A stretch of 64,000 nucleotides of DNA from an uncultured Methanoregula sp. (GTDB lineage: Archaea; Halobacteriota; Methanomicrobia; Methanomicrobiales; Methanospirillaceae): positions 1-64,000 of the forward strand of contig NZ_OY763919.1 in the NCBI RefSeq assembly GCF_963667735.1, in the 5' to 3' direction. Positions 63,049 to 64,000 of the stretch are shown here, in pieces (the first letter of the stretch is position 1; each line of letters starts with the position of its first letter). Both the position numbers and the translations under genes were made by a program. Below the pieces are notes generated by a model that saw only the letters and a list, made by a program, of their open reading frames with translations, had not been told where the DNA came from and did not search any database.

Positions 63049-64000
63049 TCAGATGTACCGGGCTTTCATGGAAAGCTTCCGGGGGGTATAGAGCGGGCGG
63101 AACGGTTTTCCTTCCGTATCCTTCTGAACAGCTGCTATCAGGGTCTCGGCAGTCATCTGCTCCTTGAACGGCTTGTTGGGCTGCGACTTCTTCCGGATCG
63201 TAACGGTCAGGTTCTTGGACGCGACTTCCTCATCGCCGACAACGATCACGTAGGGGACCCAGTCCATCCCGGCTTCCCTGACTTTCTTGCCCACGCTCTC
63301 CTCGCGGTCATCCACATCGCACCGGATCTTTGCAGCGTTTATCTGGTTGCAGACTTCTGCTGCAAATGCCCCGTGCCGCTCGGCAACGGGCACGACCCGG
63401 ACCTGTATGGGCGAGAGCCACGTGGGGAGGGCAGGGACCGGCTGGGTCGAGATGTTCTCGAGGATTGCGCACATCACGCGCTCGATGCTGCCCGTTGGCG
63501 AACAGTGGAGGATCGGCGGGTGGACGGGGGTTCCGTCTTCCTTGTGGTACTTGATGTTGAACCGGGTCGAGGACTCGACATCGATCTGGACGGTCGGGTT
63601 CTCGATCGGGCGGAGCTGACCATCGATGGCGGCGAGGTCGATCTTTGCCACCCAGTAGTGGACGCGGTCGGAGAGGATCTCGATGAGCATCGGGCAGTCG
63701 GATTCCTTCACGATCTTCTTGACCCAGGCCTCGTGCTCGGCATAGAACGCCTTCGTGCACCGGAATGCAGCAACGAGTTTGGTCTCGAAGTCCCTGCCGG
63801 TCTGCCATCCCATGGCAAGCTGCTCCTCAAAGCACTTGAGGGCCTGCGGCATGTCGAGGCAGAGCGAGTGCATGTCGGGCATCGTGAAACACCGGAGGCG
63901 CTTCAGGCCGATGACCTCGCCTTTCTGCTCGTGGCGGAAGGAATAGGTCGAGAGCTCGTACATCTTCATCGGGAGGTGGTTGGGCGAGATGTGCATGTCC
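63049..64000 (-). CDS. thrS: Threonyl-tRNA synthetase, C-terminal part (5' end outside window)
   Basis: The frame runs off the window edge, so only the last 317 or so residues are present. They include class II catalytic-core sequence ([23 protein letters not shown] with motif 2-type [20 protein letters not shown], and [16 protein letters not shown] with the motif 3-like Gly-Ser-Ile-Glu-Arg). A C-terminal anticodon-binding domain follows ([22 protein letters not shown] strand and a final helix). It is the archaeal type. Charging of tRNA-Thr. Confidence 0.94.
   Translation of the reverse strand, partial: DMHISPNHLPMKMYELSTYSFRHEQKGEVIGLKRLRCFTMPDMHSLCLDMPQALKCFEEQLAMGWQTGRDFETKLVAAFRCTKAFYAEHEAWVKKIVKESDCPMLIEILSDRVHYWVAKIDLAAIDGQLRPIENPTVQIDVESSTRFNIKYHKEDGTPVHPPILHCSPTGSIERVMCAILENISTQPVPALPTWLSPIQVRVVPVAERHGAFAAEVCNQINAAKIRCDVDDREESVGKKVREAGMDWVPYVIVVGDEEVASKNLTVTIRKKSQPNKPFKEQMTAETLIAAVQKDTEGKPFRPLYTPRKLSMKARYI

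Noticed and set aside
62840..63091. 83-residue plus-strand frame between the response regulator and thrS
   Set aside because: It includes a GA simple repeat, has no recognisable domain and overlaps the end of thrS on the other strand.

Overview
The window comes from a methanogenic archaeon, most likely of the order Methanomicrobiales and close to Methanoregula. This is an inference from gene content. It carries archaeal-type methionine adenosyltransferase, an archaeal histone, replication factor C large subunit, archaemetzincin, two methanogenesis marker proteins, a form III RuBisCO and a TATA-binding protein, together with imports common in this order (UvrA/UvrC, PAS-rich signalling, PKD/PGF-type surface proteins). 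Genes are moderately GC-rich, use frequent ATGA start/stop overlaps, and are separated by AT-rich spacers.

Layout. 0-13 kb is mostly core: the end of a PH-like/zinc-ribbon protein, a mat-hisG-hisA-hisB operon, a GNAT/MarR pair with a repeated operator, a histone, the marker pair mmp2-mmp4, rfcL, a UPF0146 protein, archaemetzincin, then small membrane, HEAT and RDD proteins and an unusual repeat protein. 13-22 kb is a redox and regulator zone with visible gene decay: a broken tautomerase, TetR and an EFR1 flavodoxin-ferredoxin, a ProC-like reductase, an HxlR regulator beside an aldo/keto reductase and an intact tautomerase, a DUF169 protein and a truncated DapA relic. 22.6-31.3 kb holds a 2,327-residue surface protein with 300-bp internal repeats and a DUF1254/1214 exported protein.

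31-39 kb is an accessory island. It has a HEPN-MNT toxin-antitoxin pair and a HEPN relic, a reductase, a TBP paralogue behind a half-TBP duplicate, an RNase III-like protein and a very AT-rich SIR2 protein. Members of one dispersed intergenic repeat family punctuate it (full copies at 16.1, 34.2 and 36.1 kb, shorter copies at 18.6, 31.3, 33.0 and 37.3 kb).

39-53 kb carries uvrA, an erythromycin-esterase-like gene, uvrC, an AI-2E-type permease, signalling genes, form III RuBisCO and small genes. 53.5-58.3 kb is a tightly coupled operon: an ArsR-flavodoxin fusion, a flavodoxin, two EFR1 proteins, another flavodoxin, a 37-residue ORF and a radical SAM enzyme, under a palindromic operator. It is the best candidate for an undescribed system. 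The window ends with purB, a histidine kinase and response regulator, and the end of thrS.

I found no tRNA, rRNA, CRISPR array or transposase gene by eye.
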